Assembly (NCBI RefSeq): GCF_004329815.1
Contig: NZ_SJPE01000001.1
Coordinates: 237,732 to 301,731, forward strand
Direction: 5' to 3'
DNA: 64,000 nucleotides
Source of the DNA: Flavobacterium silvisoli
Lineage (GTDB): Bacteria; Bacteroidota; Bacteroidia; Flavobacteriales; Flavobacteriaceae
The notes under the pieces are model-generated. The model was given only the letters and a program-made list of their open reading frames with translations. It searched no databases and had not been told where the DNA came from. Made by a program: the position numbers and the translations under genes. Of the stretch, positions 23,921 through 32,644 are shown in pieces (the stretch's first letter is position 1; each line of letters starts with the position of its first letter).

Positions 23921-24919
23921 ATGACTACAATAACAGCCGCAATTACCGCAGTTGGAGCTTATGTTCCGGAATTTGTACTCTCAAATCAAGTACTGGAAAC
24001 AATGGTTGATACCAATGACGAATGGATTACCACTCGCACCGGAATCAAAGAAAGAAGACTTTTAAAAGAAAAAGGAAAAGGCACTTCATTTATGGCTATC
24101 AAAGCCGCTCAGGATTTAATTTCCAAAGCCAATATCAATCCTGCCGAAATAGACTTGGTAATCATGGCCACTACTACTGCCGATATGCCCGTTGCCTCTA
24201 CCGGTGTATACGTAGCCAGTCAAATCGGAGCCGTTAATGCTTTTGCTTATGACCTACAGGCCGCTTGCTCAAGTTTTCTATACGGCATGTCCAATGCTGC
24301 AGCATACATACAATCAGGTCGTTACAAAAAAGTGTTATTGATTGGAGCCGATAAAATGTCCTCTATAATTGATTATACCGACAGAGCCACTTGTATCATT
24401 TTTGGAGATGGTGCCGGAGCCGTATTATTTGAACCTAATTACGAGGGTCTCGGATTGCAGGATGAGTACTTAAGAAGCGACGGCATTGGTAGAGAATACC
24501 TCAAAATTGACGCCGGCGGTTCTATACTTCCTCCATCTATAGAAACTGTTCAAAACAGACAGCATTATGTTTTTCAGGATGGTAAAACCGTATTCAAATA
24601 CGCTGTTTCCGGTATGGCTGATGTCAGCGAGAAAATCATGGAACGCAACAACTTAACCAAAGACGACATCAATTGGTTAGTAGCCCATCAGGCCAATAAA
24701 AGAATCATAGATGCAACCGCTAATCGTATGGGATTGGACGAATCAAAAGTATTGGTTAACATTCACCGTTACGGAAATACAACTTCAGCAACGCTTCCGT
24801 TGTTGTTGAGTGATTTTGAAAACCAACTTAAAAAAGGAGATAATTTAATTTTTGCCGCTTTTGGAGGAGGATTCACATGGGGTTCTATCTACCTGAAATG
24901 GGCTTATAACAAACAGTAA
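23921..24919 (+). CDS. fabH: 3-oxoacyl-ACP synthase III
   Basis: The 332-residue thiolase-fold enzyme has catalytic Cys116 (LQAACSSFLYG), His in WLVAHQANKRI and Asn in HRYGNTTSATLP, the FabH triad. The N-terminal DTNDEWITTRTGIKERR is typical. It condenses an acyl-CoA with malonyl-ACP to start fatty acid synthesis; in flavobacteria branched primers are common. It begins a unit with accB and accC, which supply malonyl-CoA. Confidence 0.95.
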   Translation: MTTITAAITAVGAYVPEFVLSNQVLETMVDTNDEWITTRTGIKERRLLKEKGKGTSFMAIKAAQDLISKANINPAEIDLVIMATTTADMPVASTGVYVASQIGAVNAFAYDLQAACSSFLYGMSNAAAYIQSGRYKKVLLIGADKMSSIIDYTDRATCIIFGDGAGAVLFEPNYEGLGLQDEYLRSDGIGREYLKIDAGGSILPPSIETVQNRQHYVFQDGKTVFKYAVSGMADVSEKIMERNNLTKDDINWLVAHQANKRIIDATANRMGLDESKVLVNIHRYGNTTSATLPLLLSDFENQLKKGDNLIFAAFGGGFTWGSIYLKWAYNKQ

Positions 24920-24943
24920 AACTAATTCTAAAACCAATAAATC

Positions 24944-25429
24944 ATGGATTTAAAAGAAATTCAAAACCTGATCAAATTTGTATCCAATTCAGGAGTTGCT
25001 GAAGTAAAATTGGAAACAGGTGATGTAAAAATCACAATCAGAACTACTTTAGAAGGAAACACCCCTGAAATCACTTACGTACAACAAGCACCTATGCAGG
25101 CTGCATTGGCTGCTCCGGTAGCTGCCGCTCCTGTGGCTCAAGCACCTGCTGCTCCTGCCGCTGCTCCAGCTGCTGATGACAATTCTAAATATGTTACTAT
25201 TAAATCACCAATGATTGGTACGTTCTACCGCAAACCGTCTCCTGACAAGGCTCCATTCGTGGAAGTTGGCAGCACTATTGGTAAAGGAGATGTACTTTGT
25301 GTGGTTGAAGCTATGAAGTTGTTCAACGAAATTGAAGCCGAAGTTTCAGGAAAAATCGTTAAGATTTTAGTTGATGATATGTCGCCGGTTGAATTCGACC
25401 AACCTCTATTCTTAGTTGATCCATCATAA
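24944..25429 (+). CDS. accB: Acetyl-CoA carboxylase biotin carboxyl carrier protein
   Basis: The 161-residue protein has a conserved N-terminal segment (KEIQNLIKFVSNSGVAEVKLE), an Ala/Pro-rich linker at about residues 50-77, and a C-terminal biotinyl domain with Lys125 in VVEAMKLFNE as the biotin site. It carries carboxybiotin between AccC and the carboxyltransferase. It lies 24 bases after fabH and before accC. Confidence 0.96.
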   Translation: MDLKEIQNLIKFVSNSGVAEVKLETGDVKITIRTTLEGNTPEITYVQQAPMQAALAAPVAAAPVAQAPAAPAAAPAADDNSKYVTIKSPMIGTFYRKPSPDKAPFVEVGSTIGKGDVLCVVEAMKLFNEIEAEVSGKIVKILVDDMSPVEFDQPLFLVDPS

Positions 25430-25553
25430 TTTAGATTATTAGATTATTAGATTTTCAGATTATTAGTTTTTCTAATAATCAAATGTTCCCTTCTACATGC
25501 GAAACAATCTAAAAATCCAACAATCCAATTGTCTAACTATCTAATTTAAAAAG
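25430..25553. other. Low-complexity spacer between accB and accC
   Basis: The spacer is built of repeated GATTATTA units and an imperfect hairpin GATTATTAG-TTTTT-CTAATAATC, followed by AATCTAA/AATCCAA variants. No gene is present. It has the same style as other spacers in the window (42.1, 44.4, 48.4 and 54.4 kb). Confidence 0.5.
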
Positions 25554-26900
25554 ATGTTTAAAAAAATATTAATTGCCAACCGAGGCGAAATCGCGCTTCG
25601 CGTTATCAGAACCTGTCGTGAGATGGGCATCAAGACTGTGGCTGTTTATTCTACTGCTGATGCTGAGAGTTTGCATGTAAAGTTTGCTGACGAAGCTGTT
25701 TGTATTGGTCCACCGCCCAGCAATTTATCATACTTAAAAATGCCGAATATTATAGCCGCTGCAGAGATTACCAATGCAGATGCTATACACCCGGGTTACG
25801 GTTTTCTTTCGGAAAACGCGAAGTTTTCTAAAATATGTCAGGAACACGGCATCAAATTTATTGGTGCTTCTCCTGAGATGATTGATAAGATGGGAGACAA
25901 AGCCACAGCCAAAGCTACTATGAAAGAGGCCGGAGTTCCTTGTGTTCCGGGTTCCGATGGTATTTTAGAAGATTTTACGCAAGCAAAAAAAGTGGCCAAA
26001 GAAATTGGTTACCCAGTGATGATGAAAGCTACTGCCGGTGGTGGTGGTAAAGGAATGCGTGCCATCTGGAAAGAAGAAGAGCTCGAAAAAGCTTGGGAAA
26101 GTGCCCGTCAGGAAGCGGCCGCCGCTTTTGGAAATGACGGTATGTATATGGAAAAATTAATCGAAGAACCTCGTCATATTGAAATTCAAGTAGTGGGTGA
26201 TTCGTATGGAAAAGCGTGTCACTTATCCGAAAGAGATTGTTCGGTACAACGTCGTCACCAAAAATTGACAGAAGAAACCCCTTCGCCTTTCATGACGGAT
26301 GAACTGCGTCAAAAAATGGGAGAAGCTGCCGTTAAGGCTGCCGAATTCATCAAATATGAAGGTGCCGGAACCGTTGAGTTTTTGGTGGACAAACACCGCA
26401 ATTTTTACTTCATGGAGATGAATACCCGTATTCAGGTAGAACATCCAATTACCGAGCAGGTTATTGATTACGACTTAATTCGTGAGCAGATATTGGTAGC
26501 CGCCGGTGTGCCAATTTCGGGTAAAAATTATTTACCGCAATTGCACTCTATAGAATGTCGTATTAATGCCGAAGATCCGTATAATGATTTCCGCCCTTCT
26601 CCGGGTAAAATTACCGTTTTACATGCACCGGGAGGCCACGGAGTGCGTCTGGACACTCACGTTTATGCCGGATATACTATTCCGCCAAACTATGACTCCA
26701 TGATTGCCAAGTTAATCACCACAGCACAAACCCGTGAAGAGGCCATTAACAAAATGAAACGCGCTTTGGATGAGTTTTATATTGAAGGTGTAAAAACTAC
26801 TATTCCGTTCCACCGCCAGTTAATGGACGAACCGGATTATGTAGCCGGAAATTATACCACAAAATTCATGGAAACGTTCAAAATGAAAGATCCGCAATAA
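25554..26900 (+). CDS. accC: Acetyl-CoA carboxylase, biotin carboxylase subunit
   Basis: The 448-residue ATP-grasp protein begins [22 protein letters not shown], has the glycine-rich ATP loop [12 protein letters not shown], the metal-site [18 protein letters not shown] and the bicarbonate/biotin region ECRINAEDP. It carboxylates the biotin of AccB using ATP and bicarbonate. It ends with a strong terminator. Confidence 0.96.
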   Translation: MFKKILIANRGEIALRVIRTCREMGIKTVAVYSTADAESLHVKFADEAVCIGPPPSNLSYLKMPNIIAAAEITNADAIHPGYGFLSENAKFSKICQEHGIKFIGASPEMIDKMGDKATAKATMKEAGVPCVPGSDGILEDFTQAKKVAKEIGYPVMMKATAGGGGKGMRAIWKEEELEKAWESARQEAAAAFGNDGMYMEKLIEEPRHIEIQVVGDSYGKACHLSERDCSVQRRHQKLTEETPSPFMTDELRQKMGEAAVKAAEFIKYEGAGTVEFLVDKHRNFYFMEMNTRIQVEHPITEQVIDYDLIREQILVAAGVPISGKNYLPQLHSIECRINAEDPYNDFRPSPGKITVLHAPGGHGVRLDTHVYAGYTIPPNYDSMIAKLITTAQTREEAINKMKRALDEFYIEGVKTTIPFHRQLMDEPDYVAGNYTTKFMETFKMKDPQ

Positions 26901-26902
26901 AT

Positions 26903-26934
26903 AAAAACCCCAACTCACTGAGTTGGGGTTTTTT
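26903..26934. terminator. Terminator of accC, usable in both directions
   Basis: A 13-bp stem AAAAACCCCAACT/AGTTGGGGTTTTT with a 5-base loop and T run lies between convergent accC and the LRR gene. Confidence 0.92.
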
Positions 26935-26974
26935 GTGATCTCTTAATCTTAAAAAAGAAAATTATCTGTTAAAA

Positions 26975-28498
26975 CTACTCCTTAACAAATTTCATATTCA
27001 AGTTACCTCCATCTGTCGTAATTAGCTTTATAAGATAACTCCCTTTAATCAAATTTGATATATCTATTGATGAAACATCTTCAGCATTATTGATTGTATT
27101 TACAACCTGTCCCAAAATATTGTAAATAATGATACTTTTTATTTTTGTCGAACTGTTAGCTTCTATGTTTAGAATGTTTACAGCGGGGTTTGGATAAAGC
27201 CTGAATGTATTATAACGTTCGAAATCATCATTTTGTAATGAGCAATTAGAACTAACCGAACAATTAGTATATCCATAGGTAATGATATTATTTTGAACTG
27301 TGCTTATTTCACTGCTATCCGCTGTGATGCATTGCAAATTTGGACAAAGATTAAAACTCATAGTTGTATTGATACCGTTTTTTATATTACAAGTTATCAA
27401 AACCGGACTATTATAAACACTTAAACTTGAAAGTGCAGGTAAATTAGAGACATCAATAGTTGTTAAATTAGTTTGACCTGCAAACATGGTAATCAAATTG
27501 GGATGATTTCCAAAAGTTAAACTTGTCAACGGATTATTGGCAAAATTCAATGCGGTCAAATTTGAAAATCCTGTAAGATTCAAACTTGTCAATTGATTAT
27601 TTTGACAAACAAAAACACTTAAAGTGTTTGGAATACCGTTCATATTTGTTAATCCCGAATTTCTACAAAAAAGAGTTTGCAAATTTGGTAATAAAGCATA
27701 ATTAATATTTCCTAAAGCTGATCCGTCAGTTGTTAAGCTTGTCAAGCTTGTTAGATGTGGCATGACACTAACAGTCAGTGGAGATATGGCATTACTTGGC
27801 AAATTTTGTAAGTATAAAAATTGCAAATTTATAAGATTGCTTAAGTTAACTTGTGCCGTGTAAGGATTGGCTCCCATAGATAATGATTCCAAACTTACTG
27901 CTGATGATAAATTTATATTTTGAATAGCATTATTTGAGAAATCCAGAAGCGTTAAATAATTGATATTGCTAATATTTAAACTGGTTAATTGATTATTTGA
28001 ACACTTCAGAGTGTTAAGCGCGCCTAAACCAGTTAAATTTAAAACAGGCAAAAGATTAGATGAACAATCAAGTGATAAAAGACTAGTTAAATTTGTCACG
28101 TTAAGAGCCGACAGTTGGTTAACTGAACAATTCAGAAATACAAGATTAGTTAAAGCGCTAATGTTTAACGTTGTCAACTGATTCGTGGAGCAATTTAAAT
28201 TTACCAAATTGGTAAAGTTTTCTATTCCTGTCAAATCCATAATATTACCTGAATTAATATTGAGATATTTAATGACTAATGCTTCACTAACTTGAATCTC
28301 ACCATCATTATTAGTATCTATACTATTATATGAAGAAACATTTCCACTTAAATTGGGTGTTTGAATGGATGCCACTTGAACCAAAGCACTTGCAGACAAT
28401 AACTTTGCCTTAAAATTAGCATCAGGTATGTTAATAATTTGTCCTTGGATAAGATTAAAAAATAGTAACGAAATTGCTACAAAGTAAATTTTTCTCAT
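26975..28498 (-). CDS. Secreted leucine-rich-repeat protein with T9SS sorting domain
   Basis: The 507-residue product has a signal peptide ending GQ, an N-terminal segment INIPDANFKAKLLSA, a calcium-site-like DTNNDGEIQVSEA, and then repeats of about 21-23 residues (TNLVNLNCSTNQLTTLNIS pattern) up to about residue 400. The last 80 residues are a type A T9SS C-terminal sorting domain (YNTFRLYPNPAVNILNIE, then YNILGQVV, ending in FVKE). Residues Cys around 395-415 may form a disulphide. It is exported across the outer membrane and likely anchored at the surface; LRRs usually bind proteins or surfaces, but the target here is unknown. Confidence 0.88.
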   Translation of the reverse strand: MRKIYFVAISLLFFNLIQGQIINIPDANFKAKLLSASALVQVASIQTPNLSGNVSSYNSIDTNNDGEIQVSEALVIKYLNINSGNIMDLTGIENFTNLVNLNCSTNQLTTLNISALTNLVFLNCSVNQLSALNVTNLTSLLSLDCSSNLLPVLNLTGLGALNTLKCSNNQLTSLNISNINYLTLLDFSNNAIQNINLSSAVSLESLSMGANPYTAQVNLSNLINLQFLYLQNLPSNAISPLTVSVMPHLTSLTSLTTDGSALGNINYALLPNLQTLFCRNSGLTNMNGIPNTLSVFVCQNNQLTSLNLTGFSNLTALNFANNPLTSLTFGNHPNLITMFAGQTNLTTIDVSNLPALSSLSVYNSPVLITCNIKNGINTTMSFNLCPNLQCITADSSEISTVQNNIITYGYTNCSVSSNCSLQNDDFERYNTFRLYPNPAVNILNIEANSSTKIKSIIIYNILGQVVNTINNAEDVSSIDISNLIKGSYLIKLITTDGGNLNMKFVKE

Positions 28499-28628
28499 AA
28501 ATTGAACGGTTTATTTATCAAATATAAGAAAATTACGAAATAAAAATAATCATTAAAAACAATACTATGATTTTTAAAGTATTAATTGAGTTTTTGCATT
28601 CAATCATCTAAGAGCCTATCGTCAAATA

Positions 28629-28664
28629 AAAAAACCTCTGTTTCTTTAGAAACAGAGGTTTTTT
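28629..28664 (-). terminator. Terminator of the S9 peptidase gene
   Basis: Stem ACCTCTGTTTC/GAAACAGAGGT with a 4-base loop, A run on one side and T run on the other, 20 bases after the peptidase stop on the minus strand. Confidence 0.88.
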
Positions 28665-28683
28665 GAAAATATTATCTAATGTA

Positions 28684-30585
28684 TTATAACGTCTCTTTCA
28701 ACCATTTGTAAAATTCACGTTGCCATACCAAAGCATTTTGTGGTTTTAGCACCCAGTGATTTTCTTCGGGAAAATATAGGAAACGGCTTTTAATCCCTCG
28801 TAATTGTGCAGCCTGAAAAGCTTCCTGAGCTTGTCCTATAGGCACACGGAAATCAATTCCACCTTGAATGATTAAGATGGGTGTATTCCATTTATCGACC
28901 ATTTTGACTGGGTTGAACTCGTTAAATGTCTTTTGAGCCGCTGCATTATTTTTGTCCCAATATGGTCCGCCATGATCCCAGTTGTTGAAGAACACTTCTT
29001 CAGTAGTACCATACATGCTTTCTAAATTAAATACACCATCGTGCGCTATAAAGCTTTTAAAACGATTATTGTGGATTCCAGCAAGGAAGTATACCGAATA
29101 CCCGCCATAACTCGCTCCAATACATCCTAACCGAGCTTTATCTACATAACTTTCTTTCGCTACATCATCAATTGCCGACAAGTAATCTTTCATCACCTGT
29201 CCGCCCCAGTCTTTAGATATTTGTTCATTCCATTCCTGACCATGTCCGTACATACCGCGTCGATTTGGTGCTACAATTACATAACCTTGTGAAGCCATTA
29301 AAGAAAAGTTCCAACGGAAGGAATAACTTTGAGTTAATGGAGATTGAGGTCCGCCCTGACAGTATAACAATGTCGGGTATCTTTTTGTTTTGTCAAAGTT
29401 TGGAGGCAGAATGACCCACACCAACATTTTTTTCCCATCAGTAGTAGTTACATAACGTCTTTCGTATTTTGGCAAAGCCAATTGACTGTAAATACTTTCA
29501 TTGGTTTTAGTCAATTGTAACCAAGTCTTATTCTTGGTGCTGTATGAATAAATTTCCAATGCATGATTCATATCTGTACGGGTCAGAATGAAATTTTCGC
29601 GGGAAACATCTACTATGTCATGCACATCAAAATCGCCCGATGTCACTTGTCTTACTGTTACAGCAATTTTCGTAAGGCCAGGGAAATTTACCTCAAACAA
29701 CTGTTGAGTTCCGTCTACAGCCGCCAGGAAATACACCTTTTTGCCGTCAGGCGCCCATTTAAAGCTTTCTACAGAGCCATCCCAAGTGGCAGTCAGGTTG
29801 ATATCCATTCCTTTAAAACGCACGATGATGTCGTTTTTATCGGCTTCATAACCGTCGCGTTTCATTTGCAACCAGGTCAAATCTCCATTGGGAGAAAAAG
29901 CCGGATTGGTATCGTAGCCTAAATTTCCTTCTGTGAGGTTTTTGGTGATTTTGGTTTCTAAATTGTACTCATACAAATCGGTATTTGTTGAAATAGCATA
30001 GGCTGTTCCGAATTTCTTTTTACAAACATAAATGATGCTTTTCCCATTTGGTGCCCAAATGTAATCCTCATCGCCTCCGAAAGGTTTTTGCGGACTATCA
30101 TACGGTTCGTCTTTCATAATATCAACCGGAATGGCCTTGTCTTTGTTTTCGGCATAAAAAACGTGGTTGTGTGTGCCATTATTCCATGTATCCCAATGGC
30201 GATAATCGAGACCATTGTAGATTTGGGCATCCGCTTTCTGCAAATCAGCGTAAATGTCTTTTCCCAAAACGTTTTCGGTTTTTACTTCCTGAGAAGAAAG
30301 TAGGTATTTGCCATCAGGAGAGACATTTTTATCTTTTAGCAAATCTTTGGTTTCCATCACCTCAGTGGGATTTCCTCCTGCTAGCGGTATAGTATAGAAT
30401 TTGGAATTCAGTTTATTGTCATTGACAGATGGGGTGGCCACTTTATAGACAATTGATTTTCGGTCTTTCGAAATTCCTAAAGCGGTAACGCGATTGATTG
30501 ACCAAAGGGTTTCGGGAGAGAGAACTTTTTGTGCAGATGTTGTTAAACTCATAGTACTGACGAATATGAAAAGTAATTTCTTCAT
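28684..30585 (-). CDS. S9 family peptidase (dipeptidyl/acylaminoacyl peptidase type)
   Basis: The 633-residue protein has a signal peptide (MKKLLFIFVSTMSLTTSAQ), a beta-propeller domain up to about residue 370 (repeats such as SPDGKYLLSS, APNGKSIIYV, SPNGDLTWL), and a C-terminal alpha/beta-hydrolase domain. The triad is Ser492 (GASYGGY), Asp578 (GGIDFRVP) and His610 (EENHWVL). It probably removes dipeptides or cleaves oligopeptides in the periplasm. It is a single gene with its own terminator. Confidence 0.92.
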   Translation of the reverse strand: MKKLLFIFVSTMSLTTSAQKVLSPETLWSINRVTALGISKDRKSIVYKVATPSVNDNKLNSKFYTIPLAGGNPTEVMETKDLLKDKNVSPDGKYLLSSQEVKTENVLGKDIYADLQKADAQIYNGLDYRHWDTWNNGTHNHVFYAENKDKAIPVDIMKDEPYDSPQKPFGGDEDYIWAPNGKSIIYVCKKKFGTAYAISTNTDLYEYNLETKITKNLTEGNLGYDTNPAFSPNGDLTWLQMKRDGYEADKNDIIVRFKGMDINLTATWDGSVESFKWAPDGKKVYFLAAVDGTQQLFEVNFPGLTKIAVTVRQVTSGDFDVHDIVDVSRENFILTRTDMNHALEIYSYSTKNKTWLQLTKTNESIYSQLALPKYERRYVTTTDGKKMLVWVILPPNFDKTKRYPTLLYCQGGPQSPLTQSYSFRWNFSLMASQGYVIVAPNRRGMYGHGQEWNEQISKDWGGQVMKDYLSAIDDVAKESYVDKARLGCIGASYGGYSVYFLAGIHNNRFKSFIAHDGVFNLESMYGTTEEVFFNNWDHGGPYWDKNNAAAQKTFNEFNPVKMVDKWNTPILIIQGGIDFRVPIGQAQEAFQAAQLRGIKSRFLYFPEENHWVLKPQNALVWQREFYKWLKETL

Positions 30586-30645
30586 GGGTATTGAAATAAT
30601 TAATTTGAAGTTTTAAAAGTAGTAATTAAATAAATTTGTTTTATA

Positions 30646-30674
30646 TAAAAAGAGCCCCGAAAATACGGGGCTCT
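30646..30674 (-). terminator. Terminator of the TonB-receptor operon
   Basis: On the minus strand AGAGCCCCG and CGGGGCTCT form a 9-bp stem followed by a T run, 20 bases after the DUF5689 gene. Confidence 0.9.
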
Positions 30675-30693
30675 AGATCCAAAATTAATTAGA

Positions 30694-31998
30694 TTATTTA
30701 ATCTTAACATTATCCACTTTCCACTCAGAGGCTGATGATGTAGTAGATGTGTATTTGAAAGCAATTCTAACATTTGTATTACCTGTATAGGCGTTCAAAG
30801 AAACATTACCTGAATCTTTCCAAGTTGCTGATGTTGCTAAAGAACCCGATAGTAATGTCCATGTAGCCGTTGAAGGCATAGGAGGTGCTGCAGGATTTGG
30901 AGCTACATAATTAGTAGAAACATAAACCTGAAGGTTGTTACCCGAGAAAGGTCTGGATGTTTGGAACGTTAAAGTTGCAGCTGATACGGCTGATAAATCG
31001 ATAGCAGGTGAAATTAACCAGTCTTCATTTTGAACCGGGCCGCTTGAAAATCCATTCATATCAGCACAATTTCCTGGATTACCAGTAGCATTTAATGTCC
31101 ATACTTGAGCTCCTATTACACTTGCTTTTACCCAATTAGGGAAATTTGTATCAAATGTCTCCATAAACAATGGCAACATTCTTCCCTGTGTCAATTTAAC
31201 ATCATTGATAGTTCTCACCATAAATTGATAAGTTGTACCAAATTTTGTCATAACTCCTCTTATAGTTCCGCTATTACCGGTTACTGAGTTGGCTGCAAAA
31301 TTAGCATACTGACTAACTCTCAAAGTTAAGGTATTTCCATCAACATCTTCAATAAGGTGATTTGTAGCTCCTCCTATACTATTTACAGATGGGTCATAAT
31401 AGTTTTTACCAACTGAAGCATCGGTAAATTGAACATTATCAATTTCGACTAACTTATTGAGGTAAGAATCATTTTTTGCTTGTTGAATAGTAATTTTGTT
31501 TACCAAATTATCTTCTGAAATACGTGGAGTACATGATCTTGTTAAAACATCTTGATAACTGATAATTGAGATTCTTCCAACTGAATTTCCTTGGTACAGT
31601 GATCCGATAATCATTGAACCGAAGTCTTTGGTGTAGTATCTGTCTTTTAAATTAACATATACTTTAGTTCCGGGAGGATACTTAGTATATAAATTGTAAT
31701 CATCGATAGGAATACTGAATCCAACAGATCCATCAAGAGATACAAAAGAGATAGACTTATAAAAGTTTCCACCCTCATCACTAGATGTAACATACGCTTC
31801 AATAATGTCTTCGCCAGTATATTTGATTTCGTTAGGCGACAAAGGAGCAGTAGCTACAATATCACTAACTTGTTTTGTAGCCGTTAAGTCATTACACTCA
31901 CCACTCAAATCGGGGGTGTTGTATATATCGTTATTTACACAACCTACAAATAATGTTGTGAACAGCGATAATGTTAAAAATTTTGCTGCGTTTTTCAT
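30694..31998 (-). CDS. DUF5689 / choice-of-anchor J domain lipoprotein
   Basis: The 434-residue protein has a lipoprotein signal (LFTTLFVGC, Cys at 20). The N-terminal half (EIKYTGEDIIEAYVTSSDEGGNFYKSISF begins it) is the DUF5689, OB-like domain found in Bacteroidota surface lipoproteins. The C-terminal half (PLFMETFDTNFPNWVKASV, DWLISPAIDLSAVSAATLTFQ, KVDNVKIK) is a choice-of-anchor J (cleaved-adhesin-like) beta-sandwich. It starts 2 bases after the preceding lipoprotein gene and is the last gene of the receptor operon. A surface-binding role for the receptor substrate is likely. Confidence 0.82.
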   Translation of the reverse strand: MKNAAKFLTLSLFTTLFVGCVNNDIYNTPDLSGECNDLTATKQVSDIVATAPLSPNEIKYTGEDIIEAYVTSSDEGGNFYKSISFVSLDGSVGFSIPIDDYNLYTKYPPGTKVYVNLKDRYYTKDFGSMIIGSLYQGNSVGRISIISYQDVLTRSCTPRISEDNLVNKITIQQAKNDSYLNKLVEIDNVQFTDASVGKNYYDPSVNSIGGATNHLIEDVDGNTLTLRVSQYANFAANSVTGNSGTIRGVMTKFGTTYQFMVRTINDVKLTQGRMLPLFMETFDTNFPNWVKASVIGAQVWTLNATGNPGNCADMNGFSSGPVQNEDWLISPAIDLSAVSAATLTFQTSRPFSGNNLQVYVSTNYVAPNPAAPPMPSTATWTLLSGSLATSATWKDSGNVSLNAYTGNTNVRIAFKYTSTTSSASEWKVDNVKIK

Positions 31999-32000
31999 AG

Positions 32001-32633
32001 TTATTTATTTTCAAATATTTTAATGCCGTCTAACTGAAACGTTGTTGTTTTGTTACCGGGTTTACTTCCTGTGTATCTGAAAGCTATATATACGTTGGAA
32101 CTTTGGAATGCTTGATCACTTAAATCGATAAAACCACTGTCAACAAAAACATTATCAACGGTTGGTAAAATTGGGTTTAAAGCAGTCCAAGTTGCTGTTG
32201 CTATTCCTGCTGTTGTTCCGTCAAAATCAGTTGAAATCAAGACTTTAAATTCGGCGCCATTAGAGAATTTCGATTGCGTTTTAAAAAGCAATGTTTCATT
32301 GGTAGTCGTAGTAAAGTCTATTTTCGGTGTAATCAACCAAACTTGATCATTATCATCACTTGTTGAAGGATTGTTGGAATAAAAAGAAGAGAATTCTGCG
32401 TAATTGTTATTGTTTGCAACTTTACAGCACCAATTTCTTAAACCCAAAGCATTATAATTAATCCATCCCTCTACATTGATAGGTATCTCAACTGAACCGC
32501 TGCCTGCCTCAACTGACTCAAAAGACTGAGAGAAGAACACGGGCTTATATGGAGCCACTTCAGTATCTCCGGTACAACTGCTTGCAACACTTACTACAAG
32601 TAATGCAAAAGTTAGTTTAAGTATTTTTTTCAT
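32001..32633 (-). CDS. Choice-of-anchor J domain lipoprotein
   Basis: The 210-residue protein has a lipoprotein signal (LLVVSVASSC, Cys at 20). The rest is one choice-of-anchor J/DUF5017-like domain with FFSQSFESVEAG, DDNDQVWLITPKIDFTTT and YIAFRYTGS, ending QLDGIKIFENK. It resembles the C-terminal half of the next protein. It lies 11 bases after the TonB-dependent receptor gene and is co-transcribed. Confidence 0.82.
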   Translation of the reverse strand: MKKILKLTFALLVVSVASSCTGDTEVAPYKPVFFSQSFESVEAGSGSVEIPINVEGWINYNALGLRNWCCKVANNNNYAEFSSFYSNNPSTSDDNDQVWLITPKIDFTTTTNETLLFKTQSKFSNGAEFKVLISTDFDGTTAGIATATWTALNPILPTVDNVFVDSGFIDLSDQAFQSSNVYIAFRYTGSKPGNKTTTFQLDGIKIFENK

Positions 32634-32644
32634 AGTATATCTTA

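Noticed and set aside
24022..24237. A plus-strand frame inside fabH
   Set aside because: Out of frame with the conserved enzyme and rich in unlikely residues; a shadow.
29563..29922. A 119-residue plus-strand frame inside the S9 peptidase gene
   Set aside because: Antisense to the conserved propeller domain; no start context and no recognisable motifs.
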